The position numbers and the translations under genes are program-made. Under the pieces are notes generated by a model. The model made no database searches, was not told the origin of the DNA, and was given only the letters and a program-made list of their open reading frames with translations. Positions 1 to 13,168 of a stretch of 64,000 nt of DNA are shown here, one piece after another; within the stretch, counting starts at the first letter, position 1; every line of letters starts with the position of its first letter. Source of the DNA: Leptoclinus maculatus. Its lineage: Eukaryota; Chordata; Actinopteri; Perciformes; Stichaeidae. The DNA lies in NCBI GenBank assembly GCA_032191485.1, contig JAVDOI010000003.1, positions 10,044,986 to 10,108,985 of the forward strand. The letters are read 5' to 3'.

Positions 1-424
1 TGAGGTCACCAGAGTTGTTTTGTAAGACTTTTTCTAAAAGGTGAACAATATGTCCTGCCTCTCACTTTTACACTCTCCGAGGAGAGGTTGGGTTGCTCCT
101 CTCCTCACTTTCTCCCCACTTTTTGCTCCCTCGCTTTATTACCTCCGTCAGCTCTAATTTGGGTTGATGGGGTGGCTGTTGGATGACAAGACACATGTCT
201 GGGCCCCTGCGTGAGAAGGCTGGCTGGCTCTTGCTGGGTTTGTTTTCTTTGCGTGACCATGTCCCTCCCTCTGTCACTCCTGGCACCTCCCGGCGAGACC
301 CCCTCTGACCCTGTTCTTGCCCTCGTTAGCTGGCATGTGGCTGGTTTATTTACTTTAGCCAGCCGCCCGTGTGAAAGCCGCATTTTGACCACGCTCAGGG
401 ACGGGAGCAATGGCAGAGGTGTTG

Positions 425-451
425 GTGTGTGTGTGTGTGTGTGTGTGTGTG
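425..451. repeat. (GT)n microsatellite
   Basis: An uninterrupted GT run of about 13 units followed by G-rich sequence. It accounts for the Cys/Val and His/Thr repeat peptides in overlapping open frames. Confidence 0.9.
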
Positions 452-1064
452 GAGGTGGAGACAATCTGAGTGCAGGGGGTGGTTGGATCCGCAGCTGACA
501 GAGCTCTGAGCTTTGCATGTGTGGCTGGTATGTTTGAGTGTGTGACATCCATGCCTGGTCAAAAGGTTAACTGCTTTTGAGGAATGACATGCACAGGCAG
601 GTCACTCAGAGTTCACTGTCCCGGTTGCCGTCCAAAGTGAGTGAGAAAAGGGGAGCAGGAGGATCGTGTGGCAGCGTGTGGAGATTTCACTTGTTCCCAC
701 TGAAGTTATCCAACAAACACTCACGCTAACATTCATGTCTCTGCACATTCGCTCTCCTGCCAACTCTCCTCTATTGTATTCTGAGTGGGTATACAAACAT
801 AGACAGGGGCAAGGGGACAGGACTGACACGAATCTGCAAAATAGGGTTCATGCAAGGAGACTGCATTTAAAGGCCTCCGCTGCACTCGCAGTAAAAGTAA
901 AGATATCTGTGGAATTATTGAACACAAGGATGAATAACACTGATAAATAGTTTTCACAGCCAGTCTGTAAAAAAAAAAATAATATATCTATATATATTTT
1001 TTTTAACAGTTGAAACTACTTTCTTCAGTGCAATGTAAGTTATCCATAATTAACACACTCAAAC

Positions 1065-1092
1065 ACACACATATATATATATATATATATAT
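1065..1092. repeat. (CA)n-(AT)n compound microsatellite
   Basis: A short CA run passes directly into eleven AT units. This is a simple repeat with no sign of function. Confidence 0.85.
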
Positions 1093-4000
1093 GTATGTTT
1101 TAATTGCTTAAAGGTTAGATCTATGGGGCATTGACTTCTACAGTGTAAGTGATGCTGAGGACCGATCATTTCCCAGATAGCCAGAATCACTTGATCCAGT
1201 AGCTTGTTTCCAGACTTAACCCAGACAGGTGATAAATAATGCACCAGAATTTTGGCTGGTTCTGTTCCGAAGCTAGCCAAGTGCTGTTGAGTGGAGCTCA
1301 TTCTGCTTATAGCACTCCAAGTCACCACCCCAAAAAACCCGTCCAAATCTGGCAGCCCTGTGTTTCATTCAACCATATCGCCAGGCAAGTACGTCTTTAT
1401 TGGAAAAATCTTGAAGTGTCTGCATTGGATGTAAATCGTGAGGCGCAATCTCATCCAATATGGATATAAATCCTAGAAATAGTGCTCTAATATATCCATG
1501 GTCTTATCCCTGACCGGCTGACCTTGAAGTGTGCTCTTATTGGCCACCAATAGAAATCCAACAGCTTCAGGAGGTGAAACCTGCAAGTAGGCGCGCTCTT
1601 CATGCAGAGGCATTAGATTATTTGTTGCAATAACTAAATAAATACACAGTGAGAGCAGGAGAAAACATGTAAGCACATGTGGTCCTAATTCTCTGGGTGC
1701 AGAATGAGTTTCTCTGGTTGTGTTGATTGTACTCTTCACAGTGTTTAGTGGACTATCATTAGCTTGATCATTGAGGAGATTGGACCAGAACATAGTTCTA
1801 TAGTGGAACTACATCTCATTTCACATGGTGCATGTTAAATGCACACGCACACCAAATATGGACGATGACACACGGACCTTTATGAACGTTATGAGCATAG
1901 ACAGAGAACTAGGAAACTTCAGCTGATGTCACTTCCTGCTAATCCTTTTCGTCGGAGAAGAGACGCGGTGAACAGCAGCAAGATGAGGCCCATAAATCAA
2001 GCAGGATGTCGGGACAGCAGGATAACACAGCCCGACATAGTCACAAGTATGTTCCAGATTAACCTCTGCCACCACTTCAGTCAATACCTCTGCTGGGATG
2101 GAATCACTTGGAGCTGTCTGGCTCTGGAAGCTGGAAGTCATGCTTTAGCTGTAAACACAGACACTAGTCTCTAACAAGGAGCTGTGGAACAAGATGGAGC
2201 CCACCGAATCACGCCGCTCTTTGGTCTCTTGAGTCGAGTATAATTTATAGTCCCGGCTCAGTTGTGAAATTCTCACAATGATTTTTTAAACATGTTATTA
2301 CTGACCGACTGCTGCATCACATGGGTAAAAACTTGTCTTTTGATGCATTCAAACAGACACATTCAAAGCAGCATGTTAGGAAGATTTATCTGCCCCAAAT
2401 GAACACTGATCAAGCCTAAATTATGCGGTTCGTCCAATACCATTTTGGGAAGGAACTGGACCACATATTGGGACAATACACGAATGACTTAGAAGCCACA
2501 TCCCTATTTTCTGAGACAGCCATAAATGACAGACAAGAGACATTAAAAATGAGCCATGGAGAAGATGAGAAAGCAACCCTCTCTGCTGCTCAAGGGAAAC
2601 AAACTTTTCTGGTGGTCTCTCACATTAAACTGCCACTAACTCAAATGCAAACACACACAGATACAAACAAGAGTTGATTAGGATTGGCACGAGAGTGGAC
2701 GCTTTCCGTATTTGTCTCCTCGTGTAATCTTAGTTCATTTATTTGCAGAGAGGAATACATTCTCACACTTGGATGTGTAGAGAGAAGCACTATAGGGTGA
2801 TTAAAGGCTCCCTACGGAGTGGGAAAGAGAAAACAGACAGAGTTTATCATGTTTGGGCAACAGTGTATAGCTTAGCTGAAATTAGATCTCTGCGGGCTCA
2901 GGATGCTCGTATGCCATAGACACCCACATGTGTGCATGTACACATAGACTTGAAACACAAAAAACACACTCAGAGACAATCTTACGTTTGGGTTTGCCAC
3001 AAGAGAGAAAACAGGATACATTGTCAAACAGTCTCATAATACACTTTGAAATAACTTTTAAAACTAACTTTAATTCTGTGTTAATTGATTTTTTTTGGGC
3101 CTCTTGGGGGTAACGGAAACAATAAACAACATTAACATTTTTTTTAACTTTTTTATATATCTAGCAGACATGGAGAAATAGTGAAATTTGTGTGGAGTCA
3201 TATTTCTGGTCACCTGATGAAAGGACATATTCACTTCCTTTTAGCTCGGGTTTGGTCTCTACCAACTTCTGAGAGAAATATTAGACTCTTAAACTGCTAA
3301 ATGCTTTACTGTGCTCGCTATAGTACTGACTCGATAACTTTGCCATTTTGGGGGAGGTATAGTTTCCATTGGGAATATCAGTGTCAGTTGTAGGTCATAG
3401 AGATATTAACAACTTTAACTGCAGCCACTAGCTTATACTGTAGATGCGGTTTAGCAAGCAAACCAGGTGCTTATTTTCTACCTGTGAAGCTTTTTGTGAT
3501 TGTGCACCATTAAACCAGCGGGTAAATCGGTACCCGTAGTAAACTCATCATCGTTGTGGGAAAGCCTCCACCATTTGTGTGAAGCAAATACCACAACTTC
3601 ACCAAGTGTGAATTTTAAAGGCCAAACAACAGCCAAGTCAATAGCAAGCAAACTAGGCACAGTATGAGTGAATCCAGACGGCTTTGGCTTCTTAACCATA
3701 AGCTTTCATGTCTCCAAAGTGTGGGACCAAACTGGTAGTTATGAGGTCTGTTTAAATCCTTCTTGAACGAGGAAATACTTCAGAGTGAAATGCTGGCAGT
3801 AGTGACTCCCAAGAACAGAGGATGATATAATGACATGTATACGTGCGTTACGTATAAATAAAATCCATTTTAGACATTTATCACATGTGTTATCCATATT
3901 AGATGTTGACAACTGCTTTTATTCATTCAGCCCGCTCTTAAAGCTCTGCGGCTGTGAAATACAACTTGTCTTGACGCCACTGAAGGTTACTTATCTAGTG

Positions 4001-7000
4001 GTTTCATTCAAACAGTTTAACAAACATCATAAATTCTCATCTTGTTTCTATTATCATTTGTCCTTTCTAACAGTTGAACAAAATTACCGCAAAATTCTTT
4101 GCATTGTCGCATGCAAAACGTGTAACAAAACCCCATACTTGTCTTTGTCAGCCGCACGATAGCTTGATTGTGATGAATCTGCTGACTTTTGATAGACAGA
4201 TCTGAATGAGTGAGAGTTCTTTATCTTTCTCCACTTGTATCAGGCTGCTTCACACAGCAGTGAGTGAGTAATGAGGAGCCACTAAGGTCACGAGGGGACA
4301 AAAGAACCTCATTACGTGATGTGAAGGGGAATGATCTTTTCTGCTGCTGCACATGACGTGAGAAGGGGAGACAGGCAACTGCAGGGAGGAGAAGCTTGAA
4401 ATCCTGAGGTCAAGTTATCAATCTGAATGTTTCAACAGGTCACGCCAACAGTCCACTCCCCCTCCCTTCCTCTTATCCCCTTTCGTGACCCCTCCATTCT
4501 CACCCTACCTGATGAAAGATGTTGATGAATGGCACTTCCAGGAATCAGGCGAGACAGTTCATCTCAGTCAAGTGCTGCAGCCATCTGGCTACCCCTCCCG
4601 AATTGCAAGGCGGCGTGTTGTTTGTAGAGTTTCCCAAGTCACGGCCAGTAACCTGAATGCACCTTGGATTGTTTCCCCCAGTTCTCTCCCCATTTTCCTG
4701 TTAGGAAGAGGCCTCATTTCGTGCTCCTTGCAAAAGTAACACAGTTTCTCTGACACGCTGCACCCGCCTATCATAAATCTACACACTTAACTATGGGCCC
4801 TCAAATCTATCAGCCCGAGTGCTTTGAGTCTGGGGGCCACATCGTGAGATGCAAGGAGGAGGGGGGTAGGGGGTGGGGGGGGCTTTCAGTCACGCAAGCG
4901 CTGCCCCGTGCCTGGACCTCAGCCTGATTTTACTGCAGCCAGAAGGGAAACCAGACGCTACAAAGGCCCAGGGTCTACATCAATTTCACGAGCAAAGTTA
5001 CTAGGAAATAAATCATTTGGGGGATTTATGAAAACGGAGAAGGGAGAAGTGGGGGTGCTAGGAAGTGGGCTGGCTTGACCCAAAGAAAACAGGAAAACAA
5101 AAGTCCAGTTAGGGTTCTCATACCTTGAAAATGCAAGAAGGGTCTAATTTTATCTTCATGGTAACTCACGGTTGATAAAAGCTAGTTTCATAGCATTATT
5201 ATTATTAAGTTAAATAAATGATACATCTAGGTGCATGGGTAGCTATATTTGACTAATCATATTTCCTCCAGACACGCAATGTTCCAGGAACAAGACCTCA
5301 AGGCTTTATAGGTCATTTGAGATCGGCAATTTGGCTTTTACAGGGCAGGATTCAGTCCAGACTCCATTTAATAAAACACAAGCAAAGCCAATGTCTCTTT
5401 TCCTGCACCTGAAATACGCCAATCATAAATACAAACCTATTCACACGTTGGCTGTGATCAGGAACAGGGTTATTATATTGTTCCTGTTCTGCTAAAGACT
5501 AATGATCTCCCATCAAGAGGAAACTGCAGTTACAGATGGTGGAAACTTGTACTTTTCCAAGGATAATTCCCTTGCTTAGGCTGAATATAATGTAAATGCA
5601 TCTTCTCGTAGGAGCATATGAAATGCACCCATTATTTCCCTCACCTTCATCTAAGAGTGTTTTGTGTCATTGGGCTGTCTTTCAAAAATCAATGTATTGG
5701 TGTTTCTCCAAGCCACCACTATACATGTGGTTAAAGACAGAACAATTACAAGTGCTTTCTCAGTTTCCCTCCACTAAAAGAAACACATCTACACTTGCTC
5801 CAAAACGGATTCTGCTGGCCACATTTTCACTTTGGTAACCGACAGTTTTATGGGATAGTATGAAAATTGAAACATTCATCACTCTTCTCATTTTGAAATG
5901 ATTCAGATTGACTAAATGTTCCCAGAAGTCTCGACACGAGGGCTTCTTTTCATACGTGTCTCGATTTATGTTTTTAGGAAAGCAGTTAAACCACTTTTCA
6001 AATTATAATCTCTGTGTGGGGGAACTGCTTTTTGATTTCTTAAGTTAATGAATAAAAAGCAATGTTGTCGATCTTTAGGCTCAAATAAATCCATATGCTG
6101 GCCTATCAGATATCTAGCTGTGGAAATCTACACATTTTTTCCGACAGTACGTGTCACCATCATTTACCACAGTGATCTCAGTTCCTAGAAGAAGGCTCTG
6201 CTGTGGCTTACCTCTAGAGCTCTAACGCATGGACACACACACACACAGGTACATCATAGAAGCCTGCTGTGCTCTGCATGAAAGGCCTTTTTTTGGAGCA
6301 ACACAAATCAGATGTGTATGGCAGTAATTACCCTAGTTTTTGTCTGGCACGCTGCAGCCATTTAGAAGATTAATCAGTCATGGACAAATATACAGACTTT
6401 GCTCTCTGAATGTCACTCCCTAACCTTTACACGCCCAGAGTTCTGCATATGGAAAGACTACTCTGGTGTCCACTTAAGACACCTTATACTTTATTGCAAT
6501 TTAAATCTGCAGACAATGTCAGTTTCATTCACAAAAGCAACCGCACATTTGGCTGAAGGTCTTATGTTGTCCTGAAATGCTGAACCAAGGATCAAACCAC
6601 ATATTACTACATTTCATTAAAACACACCCTGACAAGCCATTATGATCAAATGAATTAAATAAAAGATGAGAACACAATAACAAATACATAAAAAGTGTAA
6701 ATAGCAAAGAAAGCAGACATCTGTATGTCTATATCCAAAAATGATATAACTTGGTTAATGCTTTAAAATGTAATCTATTATGCACTCACTTTAATGAAAA
6801 TATTGAATACGTCAGATCTTCATCATATCATGTATATAGGAAAAAATGAAAAACAACTGAAAAAGTACATAATTCCAGATGACGCCTGGTTATTAACGTT
6901 ACAGTCATCTTATTAAATGGTGTAAATGCTAAATGCAAGTACAGCAATATTACAGAGAATAGTTTCGACACAGTGGCGTGCCCTCAGGCCTCTTATCGCT

Positions 7001-7601
7001 ATAGGTAGCCATGAGCTCATTTCTTGTAAGCCAGTTAAGGTTCCCCGCACAGTGGATACTGCTCTCTGTAGGCACAAGGTAATTATCTGCAGGCACGCAA
7101 AGCACTAGCTGGCTAGCTCGGCCCCCCCGACACCGTCAAGAGTGTGAGAGGCAAAGACTTTCTGCGTTTTTGCCATCTTCAGGCCATATGTCATAAAAAG
7201 GCTCATATTTTTTCTTCCCTAACATTTACACTGCATTCCAGTGTATGACTGGAGCTTTTGATTTAGGAGCACTGTGATATACTCTGAGTGAATCACAACC
7301 TTCACTGCATGTTTCACAGTGAGTAAGACGGGGCTTCTGTTGAGTCATCAGAACAAATGACTTCCAGGAAATTACTCCATCAACCCTGTCATTGCTTGAC
7401 TCATTAGTCATTTTATCAATGAAGGTAATCCAGAGTAGCCAGGATGAATGAGAAACTTTTTTTTTTTATAGCTATTTACCAGCACCTCGCTCAACAGAGG
7501 ATCTACTTGACTATATGAAATAAAATGCTGCCCTCTTGTGTCAAAATAAGCTCAGGCCCAGAACACTTTCTGTCCCCCCCGTTTGAAAAGCATATGCAGC
7601 A

Positions 7602-10600
7602 TTACTGTGGAGATGTGACTGTGTCTGATGTAGCTGTGCTGCTACTGCCGCCTGTGGGGCTTCTGTTCTTGCTGGAATTGACGTAGTAGATGAACAGGAA
7701 AAAACCTGCAAAAACAGGGTAGATGGGTTACAAACATTGGAAATTTAGACAAGTAGACATATGAGTGTAGTTCCAACGTGTCAGTGTCAGTCTGGAGTCT
7801 ACCTTGAAAGGAGTTGAGGATGGTGAAGAGATAGTAGGAGGCTATGAGCAGAGGTCCGTAGCTGAAGAAAGCAAAAGCCCAGGTGATGCCAAGCAGAACG
7901 AACAGGCCGCAAATGGAGTAAGAGTTTGTCTTGGTGAAGCTGTTGTGCTCAGATTTCCCTGCTGTGGGCTTAAGGACAGCAATCTGCCGCACTGTCATGA
8001 TGAATACGACAAAGGTGAAGATGAACACCACAGCATAGTAACCAACGTTCACCGCCTGGTGGACAACAGCGTCAGAGATCCAGCACCTGAAAATCAGGAA
8101 TAATGATGCACTTAGTGACACGAATCTCTTTTTTTGTGTGTAAAAAATGACACTTGGTAGTCAGTAACAGTTGCTTACATTTTTGCTGAATTCCCATCAT
8201 CGGTGTAAATGACCAAGTAATCATATTGTCTCAAGGCAAGTAGAGGGATCACCACTACAGCTGGTGTGACTAAAGAGAAAGTGTACATATTTTTGTTATG
8301 CTTATGCCTTATGAATTGAAGCACACATGATTGTTTTTCTCTTACCCCATCCTGTGGCGCAAATCTTCGCCATGTAATGTTTGTCAGTGGGGGGCTTCCA
8401 TAGCTTCAAGTACAAGTGTAGAGCCTCTATGAAAAACCAGGTACAAGTGGCCAGCATAGTGTAGTGCATGAGTGCTGCCACCGCCATGCATGCGCCAAAG
8501 TTTCCCAGATCGGCAATGCTCTCGTTAACCAGGAAGGACAAGTTGAGGGTGAACATGGCAACAAAGAGGTTCATCAGGATCTTAGTTGCTTGGCTTGCTT
8601 TGTCTTTTCTGTGGAGGGAGTTCATTTTTTTTGTCAGCAAAAGCCTTTTATATAGTAAGTTAGATTTAAAAAAAAAAAAAAACCTCCCCTGTGGTTCCTT
8701 ACCTGATAAGAAAATGCATGAACAGAGCCACCATCAAGAAAAACATCGACAAGCCACAGCCGATTGATGTGATATAAGTCAGAGATGTGAAATCTGAAGC
8801 GCTTATGTTTACGGGTGGAGGTGACTGATTTAGAGAAAGACGGATTAGATTCTGTGTGAGATGATGGAACTGGAATGACTTGTTATATAATCATCTTACC
8901 AAGAGTATTGCAAAGAATGTGAGATGAGAGCACTGGCATGTGATGCTGTTATTGGTCTCCTTTGTCTGACAGCCATCTGTGATCCAGATCATTGATTTCC
9001 CTACAAAGGCAGAAGACGCTGCTGTATTCAGTCTTTCCTCACATCAATGACTGAGGGAGGTGTGACAGAAACTTGTCATTTGTGTTTTTACAGTACCTTT
9101 TCCATCCCATGACTGACATGAAGCAATGCTTCCGTTCTGTGTTAAAATAAAATAAAAATCAGCATCATTCTGTCCATAACCAGTTATTATGAACCTATGA
9201 ATATATCTTATAGGGCATCTCTTTTACCTTGTCCACACTTCTGTAATGAATGTCTATGGTTTGTGAGAGATTAGATATTTCTGTTCCCATTTCAATTCCC
9301 AGAAGTTCATTGTTGAGAAAAGAACTGTTGGGGTCATCCTGTTGGAAATATCGTATATACAGTCATGACAGGCACAGAAAATAAGGCGTAATTAAGTCAA
9401 CTTTGACAAGCTTTACCTGATGCATCCCTGGAAAAAGTAGAACTCCAGCAAATGAGCTATTTCTTTTGAATGCCATGGCACTGGCCTCAGTAGGGATTTG
9501 CACCGATCGAGAGAAGCTCGTCACGGAATCATCAATATTCTCAAGAATCTACAAAAAAAACAAAGAAGAGTACCAGAAAAACTAGGATGATTAACTCTAT
9601 TAAATATTCTGTTTTATTCTTGTATCATGGCAATCTGCATACATTCACATCGCCACTGTCTGTGAAGCCAAAGTTGACGTTTGATGCTTTGGGGAGGAGT
9701 TTAGTGATCCCCCCTTTGATATGGCCTATTGTGACAGTTGCTGTACTGTAATTCCCCATCTCTTCCAGCAGGTAAGAGAGATTTTTCATGATACTTCTGT
9801 AATGAAAAACAACACAAAATAATGTCTTCTTAATGGCAAACTTTGGTCATCATCACAACTCCTAACCACGGCACAGCAAAATGTAGAAGACAAGTTGTCC
9901 AATAATTTAGATACTCACTCTGCGTTTTCTGGGCTGATACCGATGCCATTATTGCCCTCAGGGGGAGTGACAGTAATAGCAACGGGTGTCTTTGTTACGG
10001 GTGTCGTTGTTAGGGGTGTCTTTGTTACGGGTGTCGTTGTTAGGGGTGTCTTTGTTACGGGTGTCGTTGTTAGGGGTGTCTTTGTTACGGGTGTCGTTGT
10101 TAGGGGTGTCTTTGTTACGGGTGTCGTTGTTAGGGGTGTCTTTGTTACGGGTGTCGTTGTTAGGGGTGTCTTTGTTACGGGTGTCGTTGTTAGGGATGTC
10201 TTTGTTCCTGGTGTCGTTGTTTCTGGTCGCCGACATGACAGACAGCGGCTCGTTTTATTACTATAGATGAACTTGTAGGCTCTTTCTTCTAAACCTAAAA
10301 TCAAAACACACAGAAACATTTGATTCACACTGCCGTACTCTTTTGGTTTAGTAATAAAATGTTTACTTAGAAATGTTTTGAATAATATAATCCAACAAAG
10401 TAATAATATTACCTTTGCAAGCGTCTTCATCATAGGGTGAATCGTTTCGACAGATGCCGTTTTGGCTCAATCTAATACTTTTGTTACCTTAAACAAATCA
10501 AAACATTACATTATTAAACCTTGTAACTTGTTAGGAGTGCTAACACTGCTGTTAAATGTGTGCTGATATGAAAGTAAGAGCTGTGGTAGATTTATGATTT

Positions 10601-11661
10601 TACCCGTTTTCGAACACTTGTGAATTTTCAAAAGGAAACCTGCAACAGAGTGAAGGTTGTGTAAGATGATTGGGTTAAGAGAGAAAACTTTCACTGTGTG
10701 ATTTGTTTCAGTCAAGAACATTTTGACCAATAGGGGGCAATCTCTCACTGCTTTTGTGTGCAAATATGTCAGCTGTGATGAAGGCACTGACTGTGAGAGC
10801 AGTCTCTACTTCCAATAAATCCAGTTACTTATACATCGGTATCTCTTAGATGTACAATGTATAACAAGAGTAAAGTAGAGAGGTGACTGGTTCAAGTCAG
10901 TCTAGCTGTGCACAACCCTAGTTGTTTGTTTTTATAAGAATTCACATAGCAAGGAGGTTGTCAGCATTACCTGGATCTGTGTTGTTGAGCAGCATACAGT
11001 CGAAATCAGAATCTGGCACACTCATGAGAACAATATCTTTCTTGGAAAGAGTCGCTTCATTTATAGTAAGGTTGTAGTTGTTTTTCTCACCCGTTAGTTC
11101 AAATCTGCAGGGCTCTATTTTGCCATCACAGTCTAAAAATACAAACCACAATACACGCACATTCATCAAATGACCAGGAGAAACAATTGCAACGTTATTT
11201 TCAGTTGACTCAATTCAGGCTAATGATTTTGGCAACTGTACCTGTACACCAGGTTTCCAGGACACAGACTTTACCTCCATTGACCTCATAATAGACTGTA
11301 ATAAAAGTTGTGAAACCACTGTTTACTCTGAATTTTGTTTTAAACTTCAAGTGTAAGACCTTTATCTTTTGACAGTGTTGTTAAGCTTACTTGATGGGAA
11401 TGGAGTCATTTTGGGATTGACAATCAGTAAATCTTTTTGCAGTCTGCAGCTATCAGTGGCGGCTGTAAAAAAAAATGACAAAATGACAACTATGATATGC
11501 ATGTTCATCTGTACAACAGATGCTAAATTATAGTTCATTTATATATTAGTCTCTTGTTAAATGTACTCACCTGAGCTGTCACATATGCTGTTCTTGACTA
11601 ATATCCCAAAAAACAGGATTGCTACAAACATCCAGCGATGCGTTACATCCCGGGGTAACAT
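7602..11661 (-). CDS. Adhesion G-protein-coupled receptor, ADGRG (GPR56-like) type
   Basis: A 755-residue receptor from 17 coding exons: 11661-11571, 11462-11391, 11295-11242, 11132-10971, 10639-10604, 10487-10413, 10294-9919, 9796-9643, 9548-9417, 9338-9228, 9136-9097, 9000-8900, 8824-8703, 8608-8346, 8269-8179, 8086-7803 and 7705-7602. All junctions are AG/GT, phases agree throughout, and the sum is 2268 nt with a terminal TAA. Residues 1-28 form a signal peptide. Residues 30-187 are Cys-rich with many N-glycosylation sites. Residues 189-268 are a Thr/Pro repeat stalk and about 275-468 a GAIN region. The GPS contains ITDGC and CQCSHLT, with expected self-cleavage between L461 and T462. The tethered agonist starts TFFAILL, and seven membrane segments follow from about residue 480. 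The tail is short and Ser/Thr-rich. The order and the WISDAVV and SFQG motifs fit ADGRG receptors; the exact orthologue (G1, G3, G5 or a fish-only member) is not settled. The start exon opens one base after an acceptor-like site, so a 5' non-coding exon is likely. Confidence 0.9.
8881..9000 (-). other. GPS exon of the adhesion GPCR
   Basis: The exon 9000-8900 encodes residues 435-468 and carries the autoproteolysis site. The visible parts are WITDGC and ITCQCSHLTFF, with paired Cys and the His-Leu-Thr triad. The preceding 40-nt exon (9136-9097) supplies the usual CQSWDG part. All residues needed for self-cleavage are present, so the receptor is predicted to be cut into two non-covalently held fragments. 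Confidence 0.9.
9985..10224 (-). repeat. 30-bp coding minisatellite in the receptor stalk
   Basis: Seven identical 30-bp copies lie at 9985-10194, with an eighth diverged copy at 10195-10224. Each copy encodes ten residues, TTTPVTKTPL, rich in Thr and Pro as in an O-glycosylated mucin stalk. Each unit itself looks like two related 15-bp halves. Because the unit is a multiple of three, copy number changes keep the frame. The array lies wholly inside the exon at 9919-10294, just before the GAIN region. Confidence 0.95.
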
Positions 11662-11996
11662 CCTGAGGAGTAAGGAACATGTGTCGTATATTATCAGGGT
11701 TTAAGATCTGACCTTCACCTCCAGATTGTTAGGTGCCACCTAACCGACTGAGCGAGTTCTGCGTTGTTCCCTCGCCACAGCGATTTGCATCTGCCTTATT
11801 TTCGTTACGTGTTACTGAAAGATATACCGCTGATGTTCTTCCTGTCTGATTTAACTTGCAAATGAAGCGTGTCTGCTTCTCACAGCACATATTGTGTCCG
11901 CTTTCTCAATAAACAGCTGGCAGACAACCACATTTGTTTATGGACTGGAGTCACGTATCCCTGTCCATTTTAGTTTACTTTAATCACAAGTTTCCC

Positions 11997-12145
11997 AAGC
12001 ATGCATGTTAAACTAAGAAGGTAACCATGCCACGGTATAAACATTATACCTGCTTGACACCTGGATGTTAGCATGCTGACGTTAGCATTCACTTTAATGA
12101 ATCCCAGCCTCACAGTGCCTACAGCATGGCTGGAGACTTCTTTTT
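11997..12145 (+). repeat. Fragment of an interspersed percomorph-type repeat
   Basis: The stretch contains the phrases AAACATTATACCTG, GTTAGCATGCTGACGTTAGC and CAGCCTCACAG, which I recognise from an abundant non-coding repeat of spiny-rayed fish genomes. A second, more complete but more diverged copy sits at about 46765-47170. No coding capacity is seen. It lies just upstream of the receptor's first coding exon. Confidence 0.6.
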
Positions 12146-12466
12146 TTTCTTTTCAGAGTCACAGGACGAGCTGGAAAAAACACTTGTCTGAAACAATAGA
12201 CTTGTGTACTTGAGCTCAGGATTATAGCTGCCAACAAAACTTTAAAGAAATGATAAATATGAGGCTACAGCCAGCAGCCGGTTAACTTAGCTGAAGGGGG
12301 AAACAGCTAAAGAGCAGTAATAGAGACAGTATATCCTGTTTGTCCATCGTTTCAAGCCTACACAATTTCACTTTGAATTGCTGATGCGTACCAAACCAAG
12401 TCTCCCTGATTGACATGCAAATCTTTAGACACCTAGGTCTTAAACTGATGAAACCAGTAATACAAG

Positions 12467-13168
12467 ATGATTTCGGAATATGATTTGGAAAAACTTGTCC
12501 ATGCATTTATCTTCAGTAGACTGGACTACTGTCACGGTGTGTTTACAGGTCTCTGTAACAAGTCAATCAGAAAGCTGCAGCTCGAGTCCTCACTAAGACC
12601 AAGAAAGTGGATCACATCAGTTCTGAGGTCTTTGCACTGGCTTCCTGTCCAACAAAGAATTGACTTTAAAATCCTGCTGTTGGTTTATAAAGCACTGAAT
12701 GGTTTAGGGCCAAAATACATCTCTGATCTGCTGCTACCTTATGAACCATCCCGACCCCTTAGGTCGTCTGGGACCGGTCTACTTTCTGTTCCCAGAGTCA
12801 GAACTAAACATGGAGAAGCAGCGTTCAGTTTCTCTGCTACACATATCTGGAACAAAGTCCCAGAAAGCTGCAGGTCTGCTGAGACCCTCAGCTCCTTTAA
12901 ATCAAGATTAAAGACTTTTCTGTTTGCTGCTGCCTTTAATTGAACCAGATTCAAGGATATTAATCAATCACCTGCATTTCTGCATTTTACTACTGTATTT
13001 TATTTCTTACACTGCTTTTTAGTGTTTGAATGACTGTTTTTAATGTTCTTAATTGTTTTTAAATCTCCTTTTTTGCTGTTTTGATGCTTTTAATGGTTTT
13101 ATGTGAAGCACTTTGAATTACCTTGTTGTTGAAATGTGCTATACAAATAAACTTGCCTTGCCTTGCCT
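12467..13168 (+). mobile_element. 5'-truncated L2-clade LINE, 3' end of reverse transcriptase ORF plus tail
   Basis: The frame 12467-12943 reads through the C-terminal part of a non-LTR retrotransposon polymerase, with typical fish L2 phrases such as SRLDYC, SLHWLPVQQRIDFKILLLVY, LNGLGPKYISDLL, IWNKVPESCRSAETLSSFKSRLK. An internal stretch after KLQL is missing or shifted relative to what the family usually shows, so the copy is broken. About 200 bp of 3' UTR follows, ending in CTATACAAATAAACTTGCC and three TTGCC units, the short tandem tail of this clade. The 5' end is cut at about 12467. It is a dead insertion, not a host gene. Confidence 0.88.

Larger units (their letters stand above)
1..7601. 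other. Intergenic DNA left of the adhesion GPCR
   Basis: No coding exon could be supported here. The open frames are short, lack recognisable family motifs and show no linked series of splice sites. The stretch holds a GT run near 425-451, a CA/AT run near 1065-1092, a short CA run near 6233-6248, and a G-rich patch at about 4858-4881 with several runs of four or more G. The last few hundred bases before 7602 would be the 3' UTR of the minus-strand receptor gene, but no polyadenylation site was fixed. Confidence 0.6.

Noticed and set aside
9895..10433. Long open frames on both strands through the 30-bp repeat
   Set aside because: A 30-bp repeat without stops is open in several frames at once. 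Only the minus-strand frame used by the receptor exon joins to the other exons with correct phase.
12467..12943. 158-residue open frame as a host gene
   Set aside because: It is the end of an L2-clade reverse transcriptase ORF with the family's 3' tail, truncated and internally damaged.
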